A stretch of DNA of 64,000 nucleotides from G963662605 sp963662605. GTDB lineage: Bacteria > Bacteroidota > Ignavibacteria > Ignavibacteriales > Ignavibacteriaceae. Made by a program: the position numbers and the translations under genes. Where the stretch lies: positions 1,488,001 through 1,552,000 of the forward strand of contig OY759785.1 in NCBI GenBank assembly GCA_963662605.1, given 5' to 3'. Of this stretch, positions 7,988-17,078 are shown one piece after another (within the stretch, counting starts at the first letter, position 1; every line of letters starts with the position of its first letter). The notes under the pieces are model-generated. The model was not told where the DNA came from. It was given only the letters and a program-made list of their open reading frames with translations, and did not search any database.

Positions 7988-10165
7988 ATGATAATGTTAG
8001 GAAGTACAGATTTGAAGAAATTTCTTTTATTGACTGCGTTGATATTTGTCATTTGTACCGGTGTTGAGGCACAAACAATTAGACTCAGGGTTCTTGATAG
8101 CAAGACAAAAGAATCTATCATAGGCGCAAGCGTTATTGTTAAGGGAACAACCAAAGGAAGTATCACCGATACTACCGGTTTGGTAACAATTAGAAATATT
8201 CCCCAAATGGCATGCCCTCTTATAATAAGCTGCATTGGTTATGCAAAATTTGAACTTACGGTATCCTTGGGTGAAATACTTACGAATCAGGTAATTGAAG
8301 TATTTCTAAATTCCGAAACCGCTAATTTGGGCGAAGTAACAATTACCGCGATGAGAAATAATTCGCGGATTGAAGATACTCCGACAAATGTTGAAGTGCT
8401 TGGACAGGAAGAAATGACTGAAGAAGGTGCAATCAAACCGGGAAATATTGCCAGCTTGCTTGGCGACATTGCCGGTATTCAAATGCAGCAAACCTCGGAA
8501 ACCTCTGGGAACATTAATGCCAGAGTTCAGGGAATGAATGGAAGGTATACGCAGATATTACGGGACGGAATGCCGCTCTTCGGGGGATACACTGGCAGCT
8601 TTAGTTTATTACAAATTCCGCCGGTTGACTTGCGGCAGATTGAAATAATCAAAGGTACTTCATCAACACTATTTGGCGGTGGAGCAATCAGCGGTATCAT
8701 TAACTTAGTCTCCAAAAAACCGGGTAATAAAACAGAAGGCACTTTTACTATTAATCAAACCACCCTGAATGAAACCGATGTGAATGGTTTTGTGTCAGGA
8801 AAAATACATGATGTTGGGTATACGGTTTTTGCCGGTTTTGTCGGGCAAAAAGCAGAAGATGTTAATAAGGACAACTTTTCCGATGTGCCGCGGGTGCGGA
8901 ATTATTCACTTCACCCAAGACTGTTTTTTTATTATGAAAACAATGCCACGTTGTCGTTCGGTATAGCGAGTTCGTATGAAGAAAGAAGGGGTGGTGATAT
9001 GCATGTGCTGAGCAATAGTATTAATGCTTCACATACATACTTCATTAGTCACCGTTCGGCAAGGAATAACGCGGATTTCAATTTTGATAAGATTTATGAT
9101 AACGGAGCTGTCTTTAATTGTAAGGCAACAGCCGGTGTGCTTAATAGGAGCATCGAAACGCCGTTATATTTTTTTCAAGGACATCAGTTGGACTATTATG
9201 GGGAGGCTTCCTACTATATACCGGGAGCAGGCAGTGATTTCGTTTTCGGTATTTCAACTAATGGAATGAGTTTTACCAAATCCAGAGGGATAGGTATCAA
9301 TATTAATGATAGCAAACTGAACACAGCCGGATTCTTTGTTCAGAACAATATGAAGGTCACGGAAAAATTTTCTGTCGAATCAGGGCTCCGCTTTGACTAT
9401 AATTCAAGTAAGAATGGCTTTCTTCTACCAAGATTGTCATTCATGTACAAAATTACACCCCAATGTTATTTGCGGTTGAACGGAGGCGTGGGGTATAGGG
9501 TACCGGATGTTTTCTCCTATATTGACGAAGAAACAGAATTAGGGTTTTATAGAGAGTCAATTGTTAAGACTGAGCGGGCGGGGAATGTGAATTTTGATGT
9601 TAACTATACTATTCCATTTGATAAAACAACTTCTTTAACTTTTGACCAATCATTTTTCTACACGCAATTAAATAAGCCGGTGGAAAAACAATTAGTCGGC
9701 GGAATTGAAAAACTTGTTAATATGGATAAACCGGTTGAAAGTTACGGAGCGCAGTCGTACGCGCGATTAGTTGTAGACGAACTTGAGTTTTATCTCTCCT
9801 ATGTGTACACACAAGCCGCTAAGAAATATGATGCCGTAAATCCTTCGTTTTTGGCGACACCGGAACATAATGCCGCCATGGTGATTATGCTCGATATAGA
9901 AGACGGGTGGCGGCTCGGGATTGAATCTTCCTATTATGGTAAACAGTTGATTGACAATAATGAAAAATCGCCAGCATATGTTTTTGCCGCAGTAATGCTT
10001 GCAAAAGATTTGGGCAATTTTACATTCGTGCTGAATTGTGAAAATATCTTCGATTACCGCCAGAAAGATTATATGACCTTGGTTGGAACAACCCCGGTCT
10101 TTAAAACTTTGTGGGCTCCGATTGACGGCAGGGTTGCCAATGTATCGGTAAACTACCGAATATAA
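7988..10165 (+). CDS. TonB-dependent outer-membrane receptor with CarboxypepD_reg-like domain
   Basis: After a signal peptide ending VEAQ comes an ~85-residue carboxypeptidase-regulatory-like domain (RLRVLDSKTKESIIGASV... VTIRNIP). The plug follows (TPTNVEVLGQEEM, then LRDGMPL, IEIIKGTSSTLFGGGAISGIINLVSKKP). A ~500-residue beta-barrel ends in VANVSVNYRI with a terminal aromatic-rich strand. The start is ambiguous between ATG 7988, ATG 7994 and a TTG at 8011; 7988 is chosen because it keeps the signal peptide without the charged upstream extension. It imports a bulky ligand using TonB energy. The sugar genes downstream (89 bp away) suggest a pectin fragment or an iron/vitamin substrate; not resolvable. 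Confidence 0.88.
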   Translation: MIMLGSTDLKKFLLLTALIFVICTGVEAQTIRLRVLDSKTKESIIGASVIVKGTTKGSITDTTGLVTIRNIPQMACPLIISCIGYAKFELTVSLGEILTNQVIEVFLNSETANLGEVTITAMRNNSRIEDTPTNVEVLGQEEMTEEGAIKPGNIASLLGDIAGIQMQQTSETSGNINARVQGMNGRYTQILRDGMPLFGGYTGSFSLLQIPPVDLRQIEIIKGTSSTLFGGGAISGIINLVSKKPGNKTEGTFTINQTTLNETDVNGFVSGKIHDVGYTVFAGFVGQKAEDVNKDNFSDVPRVRNYSLHPRLFFYYENNATLSFGIASSYEERRGGDMHVLSNSINASHTYFISHRSARNNADFNFDKIYDNGAVFNCKATAGVLNRSIETPLYFFQGHQLDYYGEASYYIPGAGSDFVFGISTNGMSFTKSRGIGININDSKLNTAGFFVQNNMKVTEKFSVESGLRFDYNSSKNGFLLPRLSFMYKITPQCYLRLNGGVGYRVPDVFSYIDEETELGFYRESIVKTERAGNVNFDVNYTIPFDKTTSLTFDQSFFYTQLNKPVEKQLVGGIEKLVNMDKPVESYGAQSYARLVVDELEFYLSYVYTQAAKKYDAVNPSFLATPEHNAAMVIMLDIEDGWRLGIESSYYGKQLIDNNEKSPAYVFAAVMLAKDLGNFTFVLNCENIFDYRQKDYMTLVGTTPVFKTLWAPIDGRVANVSVNYRI

Positions 10166-10254
10166 TGCAAAAGGTTAATAAACTGCTTTCGAGAGAACAG
10201 CCGATGCATTAATTTATCTGTGTCAAATTGATTAATTAGTGGCATGGAGTTCTA

Positions 10255-10923
10255 TTGGAAAAAGAAATCAAGGTGGTAGCCGAAGAAATTGTCGCAATCG
10301 GTAAAAGGATATACGACAAGGGGTTTGTTGCGTCCAATGATGGTAATATAAGTGTCCGCCTCTCGAACGACAGAGTTTTAGTAACGCCGTCCGGAGTCAG
10401 TAAAGGCTTTATGCAGCCGTCGGATATGATTATTACAGACATGCAGGGAAATATTATCGAAGGCGATAAAAAACCATCTTCGGAACTACTCATGCACCTC
10501 ACCGTGTATCGTGAACGATCTGATATAAACGGCATATGCCATGCACACACTCCATATGCTACGGCATTTGCTGTCGCGGGTATTCCGATTGATGAACCGG
10601 CTTTAACGGAGGTACTCATTTCGTTAGGAACAGTTCCGTTGGTGCCGTTCGGAGTAACAGGTACACCGGAATTATCTGAAAATCTCAAGCCGTATTTAAA
10701 AAATCATAATGCGTTTCTTTTAGCTAATCACGGAGCCTTGGCTATAGGTATGGATCTTCTGTCTTCTTATTATAATCTCGAAACATTAGAACATACAGCG
10801 CATATTTTATTTTTAGCCAGACAACTTGGTAGTGTCAAAACCTTCACACCTGAACAAATTACGAAATTAATTGAGCGGCGTGATGACTTCGGCATAGACC
10901 GGAAATTAGGAATGCAAAAATGA
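10255..10923 (+). CDS. Class II aldolase (L-fuculose-phosphate aldolase-like)
   Basis: A 222-residue zinc-dependent aldolase or epimerase of the FucA/AraD family. The zinc ligands are present as H97-x-H99 (CHAHTP) and H159 (ANHGA), and the catalytic acid E77 lies in KPSSELLMH; phosphate-binding SND and TPSG are at ~27 and ~44. The start is TTG at 10255: no ATG is in frame, and GGAG at 10247-10250 gives correct spacing. It probably cleaves a keto-sugar phosphate to a C3 phosphate and an aldehyde. The last codons overlap the ATG of the pectinesterase by 4 bp (ATGA), implying translational coupling. Confidence 0.85.
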   Translation: MEKEIKVVAEEIVAIGKRIYDKGFVASNDGNISVRLSNDRVLVTPSGVSKGFMQPSDMIITDMQGNIIEGDKKPSSELLMHLTVYRERSDINGICHAHTPYATAFAVAGIPIDEPALTEVLISLGTVPLVPFGVTGTPELSENLKPYLKNHNAFLLANHGALAIGMDLLSSYYNLETLEHTAHILFLARQLGSVKTFTPEQITKLIERRDDFGIDRKLGMQK

Positions 10924-12161
10924 AAAAGTCAATATTACGGATTTTATTACTTTATATTTTTTTCTGCCCTTCTTTATTCGCTGCTGCCGACCCCCATTAT
11001 TTAACAGTGGCACAGGACGGTTCGGGTGATTTCAAAACTATCAATGCTGCCATTGCTGCACTCCCTATGTTTAATTATGAGCGCACGGTAATATATATCA
11101 AGAATGGTTTGTATAATGAAAAATTCAGAATTGATCAGGATTACATAACGCTGCGCGGAGAGAGCAGGGAGAAGACCATCATCCGGTACAGTCTCTTACG
11201 AACAGATTGGATAGCAAATAAAGACTCCATCGGCGCTGCCGTTGTGAATTTGAACGGTGATGATATTGTTATTGAAAACATGACCATAGAGAATTCACAG
11301 CCGGAAGTCGGGCCCCACGCATTTGCAATTTATGGTACGGGAACAAGAACGGTAATAGTCAATTGTAATGTTCTCAGTAAAGGCGGTGATACGGTATCAT
11401 TGTGGGATTACAAGACCGGGATGTATTATCATGCGAATTGTTTTTTCGAGGGTGCGGTTGATTTTGTTTGTCCCCGCGGCTGGTGTTTTATTAAAGACTC
11501 AAAATTCTTTGAAGTTAAACAGACGGCATCAATATGGCACGCAGGCGGATTTGACAGCAGCCAGAAATTCGTTTTGAGAAACTGCGCGTTTGATGGCGTG
11601 AAAGGATTTGAGCTCGGGCGGCATCATTACGAAGCACAATTCTACTTGTTAGATTGTACTTTCTCTGACAGTATGAAAGATAAACCAATTTACCGGGTTG
11701 TTAACGCTGATCCAAAACAGAACAGGCCATTTAATTGGGGTGAACGGTATTATTATTATCGTCCGCAGAAATCAGGCACGCAATACTCATGGTTGAAAGA
11801 TAATTTTAATTCATCTGTAAATAATTTTAAAGCAGCAGATATTACCCCCGCATGGACATTTGATGGGAAGTGGGATCCGGAATCAAACGTTGGTCCCCAG
11901 ATAAAGCATTTCAGTATCGGACAAGATAAAGTTCTGATAGAATTTGATGAAGTTGTTACTATTATCGGGACACCGGTAATTGAAACCTCGACTGGTAAGA
12001 AGCTCACGTACGCGAGTGGGGCAGGTTCGAACCTTATAGAGTTTAAGACAAACGGTTTACTTTCCAAAGATGACATGAAGGATTTGAGGGTCGGCAATAA
12101 CGGACAAATGATCGGGACGAAAGCTTCGGTCGCTGATCGAAAAGCATCGCTGAAATTCTGA
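10920..12161 (+). CDS. Secreted pectinesterase-like protein with altered active site
   Basis: A signal peptide (ends SLFAAA) is followed by a right-handed beta-helix of the CE8 family: YLTVAQDGSGDFKTINAAI, NGLYNEK and FELGRHHY. Catalytic Asp equivalents D157 (GGDTVSLW) and D181 (AVDFVCP) and Arg234 are kept. The two conserved oxyanion-hole glutamines are replaced: QAVAL reads HAFAI (H133) and QDT reads GDT (G156). The enzyme may therefore attack a modified or different ester, or be a slow paralogue. Residues ~320-413 form an Ig-like C-terminal domain (IKHFSIGQDKVLIEFDEVV). It overlaps the aldolase gene by 4 bp. A terminator follows. Confidence 0.8.
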   Translation: MKKSILRILLLYIFFCPSLFAAADPHYLTVAQDGSGDFKTINAAIAALPMFNYERTVIYIKNGLYNEKFRIDQDYITLRGESREKTIIRYSLLRTDWIANKDSIGAAVVNLNGDDIVIENMTIENSQPEVGPHAFAIYGTGTRTVIVNCNVLSKGGDTVSLWDYKTGMYYHANCFFEGAVDFVCPRGWCFIKDSKFFEVKQTASIWHAGGFDSSQKFVLRNCAFDGVKGFELGRHHYEAQFYLLDCTFSDSMKDKPIYRVVNADPKQNRPFNWGERYYYYRPQKSGTQYSWLKDNFNSSVNNFKAADITPAWTFDGKWDPESNVGPQIKHFSIGQDKVLIEFDEVVTIIGTPVIETSTGKKLTYASGAGSNLIEFKTNGLLSKDDMKDLRVGNNGQMIGTKASVADRKASLKF

Positions 12162-12166
12162 TAATA

Positions 12167-12194
12167 AAAAAGGTGCCTTTCGGCACCTTTTTTA
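12167..12194 (+). terminator. Rho-independent terminator, probably bidirectional
   Basis: GGTGCC and GGCACC (12173-12178, 12183-12188) pair around a TTTC loop, flanked by an A6 run before and a T6 run after. It lies between the convergent pectinesterase and DUF362 genes, and either strand would give a U-tract. Confidence 0.85.
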
Positions 12195-12213
12195 TTGAGA
12201 TATTGTAGATATC

Positions 12214-14313
12214 TTATTTCATCATCACAATTTTTTTAGCAGCAATCTGCTGCTTCTCGCCTTGCAGGGCGACGATATATGTTCCGGAAGCAGTCATGGC
12301 TCCGGCATCGTTTCTTCCGTCCCAATTGACTGTATATTCGGAACCGATAGATTTACTAATGCCGCTGAAGGATTTGATTTTCCTGCCCGTCATGTCATAA
12401 ATACAAATAGCGCCACTTGTTCCTTCGGGTAAATTATATGAAATGCGCACAGAATTATTGAACGGGTTGGGGTAGCAGTTGTTCAGGCTGAAACCGGCGA
12501 CAAAGTTATGCGTCCCTTTTATTCCTGTGACTGTTGACGATGTATCCGGTTTGAATTTTAAACCCCATACACGATTGCCGCGATAGTTAACATCGGATTG
12601 TACATCGCAGATATTCAATGAAAAATCGAATAAGCCGGTTGTTTGCAGTACTTTGACAAGCATTTTATTCCAGCCTTTTTTGATCTGGACATTTTGAGTC
12701 TCGCTGAAGAAAGAAGACGTTGCAAATGTTCTTGTACTGTTGTAAGTATACGCGGCCGTTCCGTTTATATAAACTTTGATTGCTTCGTCGGAGCCAATCC
12801 ACAATTCGGCAGTTTGATCTGCGGGAGCATAAAAATATGTAAATAGGTATGTTACTACCTTATCGCTTGATGAAGTCCCGTAATAGTCATATAACGCAAT
12901 GCGGTCATTGGTAAAATAAGTACTTTGGCTCCATCCGCTTATTCCCGGTTGAGGTGATAATGATGCTTCATTTGCTATGAAGGCATAATTGATAGGATCG
13001 GAAACACTGCCGACTGGATATGTGCCATTTAAAAGCCATTCTCTGTTGCTCTGTCCATAGCTGCCATAGGCAGTCTGATTTTTCTTGAATTGCTTTTTTG
13101 TTCCGTCAATTGTTGCGCCGACAACAGTGATTAAATCGGGATTGTTCGTTCCCAATCCTTGTCTTTCAGCAAGTGTTATGTGCTCAATATCGTCCGGATT
13201 AATCCCCATTAAGCGCGCGCAGACATGATCTGTCGCAACCGGATCAGCACTTGCAACGATGCAATTCATTCTTACTAAGGTACTATTATCAGTTTTAGGT
13301 GTCTTGGCGACTTCAAGACAGGCAAGGGCATCAACAACAGCTAATTTAATTTTTGCAATTGAACTGAGGTCAACAATATCTTTGTCGGACCACACGTACG
13401 GAAGTTTGCTGTAGTGTAAAAGTTTGTGTGCGTAGTTATCCCAGGAGACGCCGTTTTGTTTGTTGAATCCATATACAGTACTCGGTGCAATGCCGATTTG
13501 ATTTTTCAAAGCACAAGTTATTCCGGGGTCGTGAATTTTCATAACGGGAACAGTAATATACACGTCGGCATTTACGATATCCTGAGAAATGTAATACTGC
13601 CCGCCTTGAGCGGTAGATGTACCGCCACCGGGAACGGAGACTAATTTATGATCCGGTAAGGGAAGTGAGGGAGAAGCCAGTGTATCAAAGTTTCCGTTGA
13701 GATTGGTTAAGGCAAAATTAATTCCGGCGGCAACCATTTCGGTTTTCAGAATCTGATACCCGGGAACATCGTACAAGGCTGTCCATACCTTTTGACCGGA
13801 ATTATACTTTTTTTCAAATGTTGTATACGGGCGGGGAGAACCATCACCGACAAGAATTTTGATTTTCCCGTGATCAATTTCATCAATAATTTTAACAAGT
13901 GCTTTCACAACCCTTACGTCTGTAACTCCGCCGCTGCCGCTTGAATCCTGCTCAACAAGATTCGGTTTAATAAGCACAGTGTTTCCGCTTTTTACAAAAT
14001 TCTGAATTCCTCCGAGAAGGTTGAGAGATCGCCTAACCATTTCTTCAATGGTAGTATAAGAGATGGCAGCATTGTCGCGGCTGACGGGGTCAGTAAGATT
14101 AGTGTCGTCGGAACGCACAATCGCAACTGTTGCTGGCTTGGCTTGTGATGCTTGACTTTTACTACTGAGTTCGAATGATATTATTCTTTCGTAAGTATAC
14201 TTTCCGGCTTGGGCGAGATCCCAGTAAAGCCATGTACTTAACATGACAAGTAGTATTAAATATTTTATGCTCTTCGATCTGTTTAGCCTAAAATTAAGTG
14301 GGCGCTTTGGCAT
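12214..14313 (-). CDS. Exported DUF362 protein with T9SS sorting domain
   Basis: A 699-residue protein. A positively charged N-terminus with one hydrophobic span (IKYLILLVMLSTWLYWDL) is followed by a DUF362 domain (~60-400: NTVLIKPNLVEQD, VTVPVMKIHDP, ALKNQIGIAP). Next comes a beta-rich PA14-like segment (~430-590, APADQTAELWIGSDEAIKV). The C-terminus is a type A/FlgD-like sorting domain (NCYPNPFNNSVRISYNLPEG ... KKIVMMK). DUF362 proteins are usually cytoplasmic or iron-sulphur associated, so export is unusual. The Shine-Dalgarno AGGAGGA (14321-14327) overlaps the stop of the upstream permease gene, proving tight coupling. Function unknown. Confidence 0.75.
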   Translation of the reverse strand: MPKRPLNFRLNRSKSIKYLILLVMLSTWLYWDLAQAGKYTYERIISFELSSKSQASQAKPATVAIVRSDDTNLTDPVSRDNAAISYTTIEEMVRRSLNLLGGIQNFVKSGNTVLIKPNLVEQDSSGSGGVTDVRVVKALVKIIDEIDHGKIKILVGDGSPRPYTTFEKKYNSGQKVWTALYDVPGYQILKTEMVAAGINFALTNLNGNFDTLASPSLPLPDHKLVSVPGGGTSTAQGGQYYISQDIVNADVYITVPVMKIHDPGITCALKNQIGIAPSTVYGFNKQNGVSWDNYAHKLLHYSKLPYVWSDKDIVDLSSIAKIKLAVVDALACLEVAKTPKTDNSTLVRMNCIVASADPVATDHVCARLMGINPDDIEHITLAERQGLGTNNPDLITVVGATIDGTKKQFKKNQTAYGSYGQSNREWLLNGTYPVGSVSDPINYAFIANEASLSPQPGISGWSQSTYFTNDRIALYDYYGTSSSDKVVTYLFTYFYAPADQTAELWIGSDEAIKVYINGTAAYTYNSTRTFATSSFFSETQNVQIKKGWNKMLVKVLQTTGLFDFSLNICDVQSDVNYRGNRVWGLKFKPDTSSTVTGIKGTHNFVAGFSLNNCYPNPFNNSVRISYNLPEGTSGAICIYDMTGRKIKSFSGISKSIGSEYTVNWDGRNDAGAMTASGTYIVALQGEKQQIAAKKIVMMK

Positions 14314-14325
14314 CCGATTGTCCTC

Positions 14326-15216
14326 CTAAAAAAGAGAGTATATTAAACCCGCCGTATACGAGAATACAACGGTCAATGTTAGATAATAAATTAGTATTTT
14401 TGCTCCGAGCAGCTTGTGAAAAGCATATAATGTTTCGACTTTTGTTGCGGGACCAACTGTGAAAAATGCTAATGTGGCACCTTTCGACATTCCCATATCC
14501 ATCAAAGTCTTAATAAACGGTATTGCCGCACCGCCGCACGTATAAAACGGGACACCAAGTCCCATAGCTACCAACGTACTGTATTGCGCGTTACCGCCAA
14601 GAGCGCGTGTTATAAACTCCGCGGGAACGAGTGCTTTTACCGCTGAACTTAACAAGATAGCAAATGAAAAATATTTAAGCACGTATAGTGAGTTTCTGTA
14701 AATTTCTTTCCGGAAAGGTCTATCCGGGTGGGGTTTATATTCCTCGGGGGTTTTGATATACTTACCCAGCGACCAGAATACTGTCTTGGACAATACTCCG
14801 GATGTGATGCCGAGTAGAAAAGCGGTTCCGCTTCTCACTAATGCCATCTCCATTCCCATCTGTGTTGCCGTCAGAAAGAATATACTTGGATTCATCAGGG
14901 GAGAAGAAATAATAAAAGCCAGAATCGCGCTGAACGGAACACCGGCCGACAGGAGGCTGAGCCCGATTGGAATTGCAGCATATGTAGGCAAAGGAGAAAG
15001 TAATCCAAGGGCTGATGCAGTTGCAATGGAAATGAATTCATTACGTGCCGCGAACGAGAGTTTTCTTCTGTTGAATATTTTTAATATTGAAACGTTGAGC
15101 AGGATACTTATTACTAAGTACGGAGAAATATTGATGAACAACTCTACGAAATTTTCAATAATTCGTAATGTATAGGTGCCCTGAAGCAGGTCACGTATGT
15201 GGAATATATAGCTCAA
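14326..15216 (-). CDS. YraQ/ArsP-family permease
   Basis: A 296-residue polytopic membrane protein with about eight spans. It carries the hallmarks of the DUF318/ArsP-like permease superfamily: two internal halves, each with a conserved kinked helix (LLSPLPTYAAIPIGLSLLS; GVPFYTCGGAAIPFIKTLM). The cysteine in YTCGG lies where ArsP-type exporters have a functional cysteine. Relatives export organoarsenicals or metal ions; here the substrate is unknown. It is the first gene of a two-gene unit with the exported DUF362 protein, separated by 12 bp, so the two probably act in one process. Confidence 0.75.
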   Translation of the reverse strand: MSYIFHIRDLLQGTYTLRIIENFVELFINISPYLVISILLNVSILKIFNRRKLSFAARNEFISIATASALGLLSPLPTYAAIPIGLSLLSAGVPFSAILAFIISSPLMNPSIFFLTATQMGMEMALVRSGTAFLLGITSGVLSKTVFWSLGKYIKTPEEYKPHPDRPFRKEIYRNSLYVLKYFSFAILLSSAVKALVPAEFITRALGGNAQYSTLVAMGLGVPFYTCGGAAIPFIKTLMDMGMSKGATLAFFTVGPATKVETLYAFHKLLGAKILIYYLTLTVVFSYTAGLIYSLF

Positions 15217-15469
15217 AGTACTTCAACAATTGATAAATTATATTAGGGCAATAATAGAATAGCTCGAAGAGTACGGAATTCTTTCTATTAAACTAAAATA
15301 AACTAAACCGTTTAAGTAACAAAAGGAAAAATGCCGGTCACGGTGTACGAAATACACGGTTTGCAGCAAATTAAATTATTAACCAAGCTTAGAGATTAAG
15401 CAAGACGAAGTTTTTAGCATTAGAAATCAAGCTAAATTCGATGAAACACATAAATAAATAAATTTAAAC
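15217..15469. other. Divergent intergenic region with a small inverted repeat
   Basis: No gene between the permease and the P-II operon. GTGTA-N5-TACAC at 15343-15357 is a dyad that could be an operator, about 115 bp upstream of the P-II promoter. A direct AAACTAAA repeat lies near 15290-15307. A sigma54 site (GG-N10-GC), common for nitrogen genes in proteobacteria, was looked for and not found. Confidence 0.35.
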
Positions 15470-15500
15470 TTGACAAAAACATAAAAAATTAATATGTTTG
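15470..15500 (+). promoter_or_regulatory. Promoter of the P-II/porin/ammonium operon
   Basis: TTGACA (15470-15475), a 17-nt spacer, then TATGTTTG (15493-15500). This fits both a classical sigma70 promoter and the TAnnTTTG -7 element of Bacteroidota. It lies about 70 bp before the P-II start codon. Confidence 0.6.
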
Positions 15501-15571
15501 GACTAAACGAACTTAGTAAATAAGTAATAAACCCAAATTAACCTAATTAAAAGCAATAATAAGAGGTCAAA

Positions 15572-15910
15572 ATGAAGAAAATAGAAGCAATTATCAGACC
15601 ACACAAACTTGATGAGGTTCATGAGGCTCTGGTTGAGGCCGGTTTTGCCGGTTTGACCGTTAGCGAAGTGCGCGGCTATGGACGTCAGAAAGGGCACAAG
15701 GAGGTATATCGCGGCTCTGAATACAATATTGCCTTTGTCCCGAAAGTTAAAATTGAATTGGTTACCGAAACGGAAAGATATGAAGAAGCGATTAAAATCA
15801 TTCTTGATGTCGCTCGTACCGGTGAGATTGGTGATGGAAAAATTTTCATCTATAGTATAGAAGAAACTATTCGCATCAGAACTAAAGAGTCAGGAAAAAG
15901 TGCAATATAA
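15572..15910 (+). CDS. glnK: P-II nitrogen regulatory protein
   Basis: A 112-residue P-II signal protein starting MKKIEAIIRPHKLDEV. The T-loop carries Tyr51 in YRGSEYNIAFVPK, the residue uridylylated in enteric P-II. The B-loop TGEIGDGKIF and C-terminal R-x-R region are present, so ATP/ADP and 2-oxoglutarate binding are expected. It is the first gene of an operon with a porin and an ammonium transporter, so it is the GlnK type that blocks the transporter when nitrogen is ample. Shine-Dalgarno AAGAGG precedes the ATG. Confidence 0.95.
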   Translation: MKKIEAIIRPHKLDEVHEALVEAGFAGLTVSEVRGYGRQKGHKEVYRGSEYNIAFVPKVKIELVTETERYEEAIKIILDVARTGEIGDGKIFIYSIEETIRIRTKESGKSAI

Positions 15911-15959
15911 ATCTGAAGGCTGCTGCCTTTCGGTATAATTTTATTTAAGGAGAAATTCT

Positions 15960-17048
15960 ATGAGAAATATTACTTTACATACACGCAACCTTTTACTTAT
16001 TCTTATGCTTTCGGTTGCTTCGATTGCCAACTATGCTCAGACCAGTGCTGAACCTACACCGAAACCGGTAAGTATTTCCGGCTTCTTTGATTTGTACTAT
16101 TCACAAAACTTTAACAATCCCTTATCACTTACAAACAAATATCATAATTTTGATGTTACAGGGAATCAAATAGCTTTGTCTTTGGCGGAAGTGGTTATTC
16201 AAAAACCGGCTGAGCCTGTCGGTTTCCGTTTAGATTTGGATTTTGGGCCAACAACGGACTTAGTCCACTCTTCAGATGTTCCACTGAAATATATTCAGCA
16301 GGCATTAGTTACTGTTGTTGTTCCGGTAGGTAAGGGGCTGACAATTAATGCCGGTAAAATGGTTACACACATGGGCGCCGAAGTTATTGAATCACAGAAC
16401 AACGTTAATTATACGCGTTCCATACTATTCGCTTATGCTATCCCATACTATCACATTGGGGCAAGTGCTTCATATCCTTTCGCTGATAATTTTACCGCCA
16501 CAGGGTATCTGTACAATAGCTGGAATAGCTATACAGGCGGTTTAGACAACAACAAAGACAAAACACTCGGGCTTTCGCTTGCCTGGTCTCCGAAATCCGA
16601 TCTGCAAATTATCGGTAATTGGATCGGCGGTGCTGAACAAACAACTACACTTAATAAAAGACATGTATTTGAGGGTATTATAAACTATACAGCTTCAGAT
16701 AAAGTAGCCCTTTCTGTTAATGGTGATTATGGTTTTGAACGCTCCGCGACTGATGATCTTTCTATTTGGAAGGGCATTGCCACGACAGGTAAATATACGA
16801 TAAACAGTTCTTGGGCTGTCAGTGCCCGGGCGGAAATCTTTAGCGATTTACAAGGATTTGCTACCGGAACAGTTCAAGATATAAAAGAGATAACACTTAC
16901 CGGTGAATATAAATATGCAGACAACTTGCTGCTACGATTGGAATACAGAAGAGATTTTTCAAATGTTTCAGTTTTTGAAAGCTCTACCGGTTTATTGGAT
17001 AAACTTGCACAAAATACTCTTGTGCTCGGTAGTGTTGTATCATTCTAA
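15960..17048 (+). CDS. Outer-membrane beta-barrel porin
   Basis: A 362-residue protein with a signal peptide ending NYAQ and a strong AAGGAG ribosome site. It consists of alternating beta strands (VSISGFFDLYYSQNFNNPLS, LRLEYRRDFSNVSVF) and ends in VLGSVVSF with a terminal Phe, typical of barrel insertion. It resembles the OmpL-like porin-2 family (bbp2) often placed beside ammonium transporter genes in Bacteroidota. Gene order (49 bp after glnK, 30 bp before amt) suggests it lets ammonium or small nitrogen compounds cross the outer membrane under nitrogen limitation. Confidence 0.8.
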   Translation: MRNITLHTRNLLLILMLSVASIANYAQTSAEPTPKPVSISGFFDLYYSQNFNNPLSLTNKYHNFDVTGNQIALSLAEVVIQKPAEPVGFRLDLDFGPTTDLVHSSDVPLKYIQQALVTVVVPVGKGLTINAGKMVTHMGAEVIESQNNVNYTRSILFAYAIPYYHIGASASYPFADNFTATGYLYNSWNSYTGGLDNNKDKTLGLSLAWSPKSDLQIIGNWIGGAEQTTTLNKRHVFEGIINYTASDKVALSVNGDYGFERSATDDLSIWKGIATTGKYTINSSWAVSARAEIFSDLQGFATGTVQDIKEITLTGEYKYADNLLLRLEYRRDFSNVSVFESSTGLLDKLAQNTLVLGSVVSF

Positions 17049-17078
17049 ATATAAGTTTATAAATTGAAAGGTAATACA

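Noticed and set aside
8784..9269. Plus-strand ORFs inside the TonB receptor barrel
   Set aside because: Frame shadows of a strongly coding barrel region, without ribosome sites.
15217..15571. Sigma54 promoter for the nitrogen operon
   Set aside because: No GG-N10-GC pair at the right place; a good sigma70-like promoter exists at 15470-15500.
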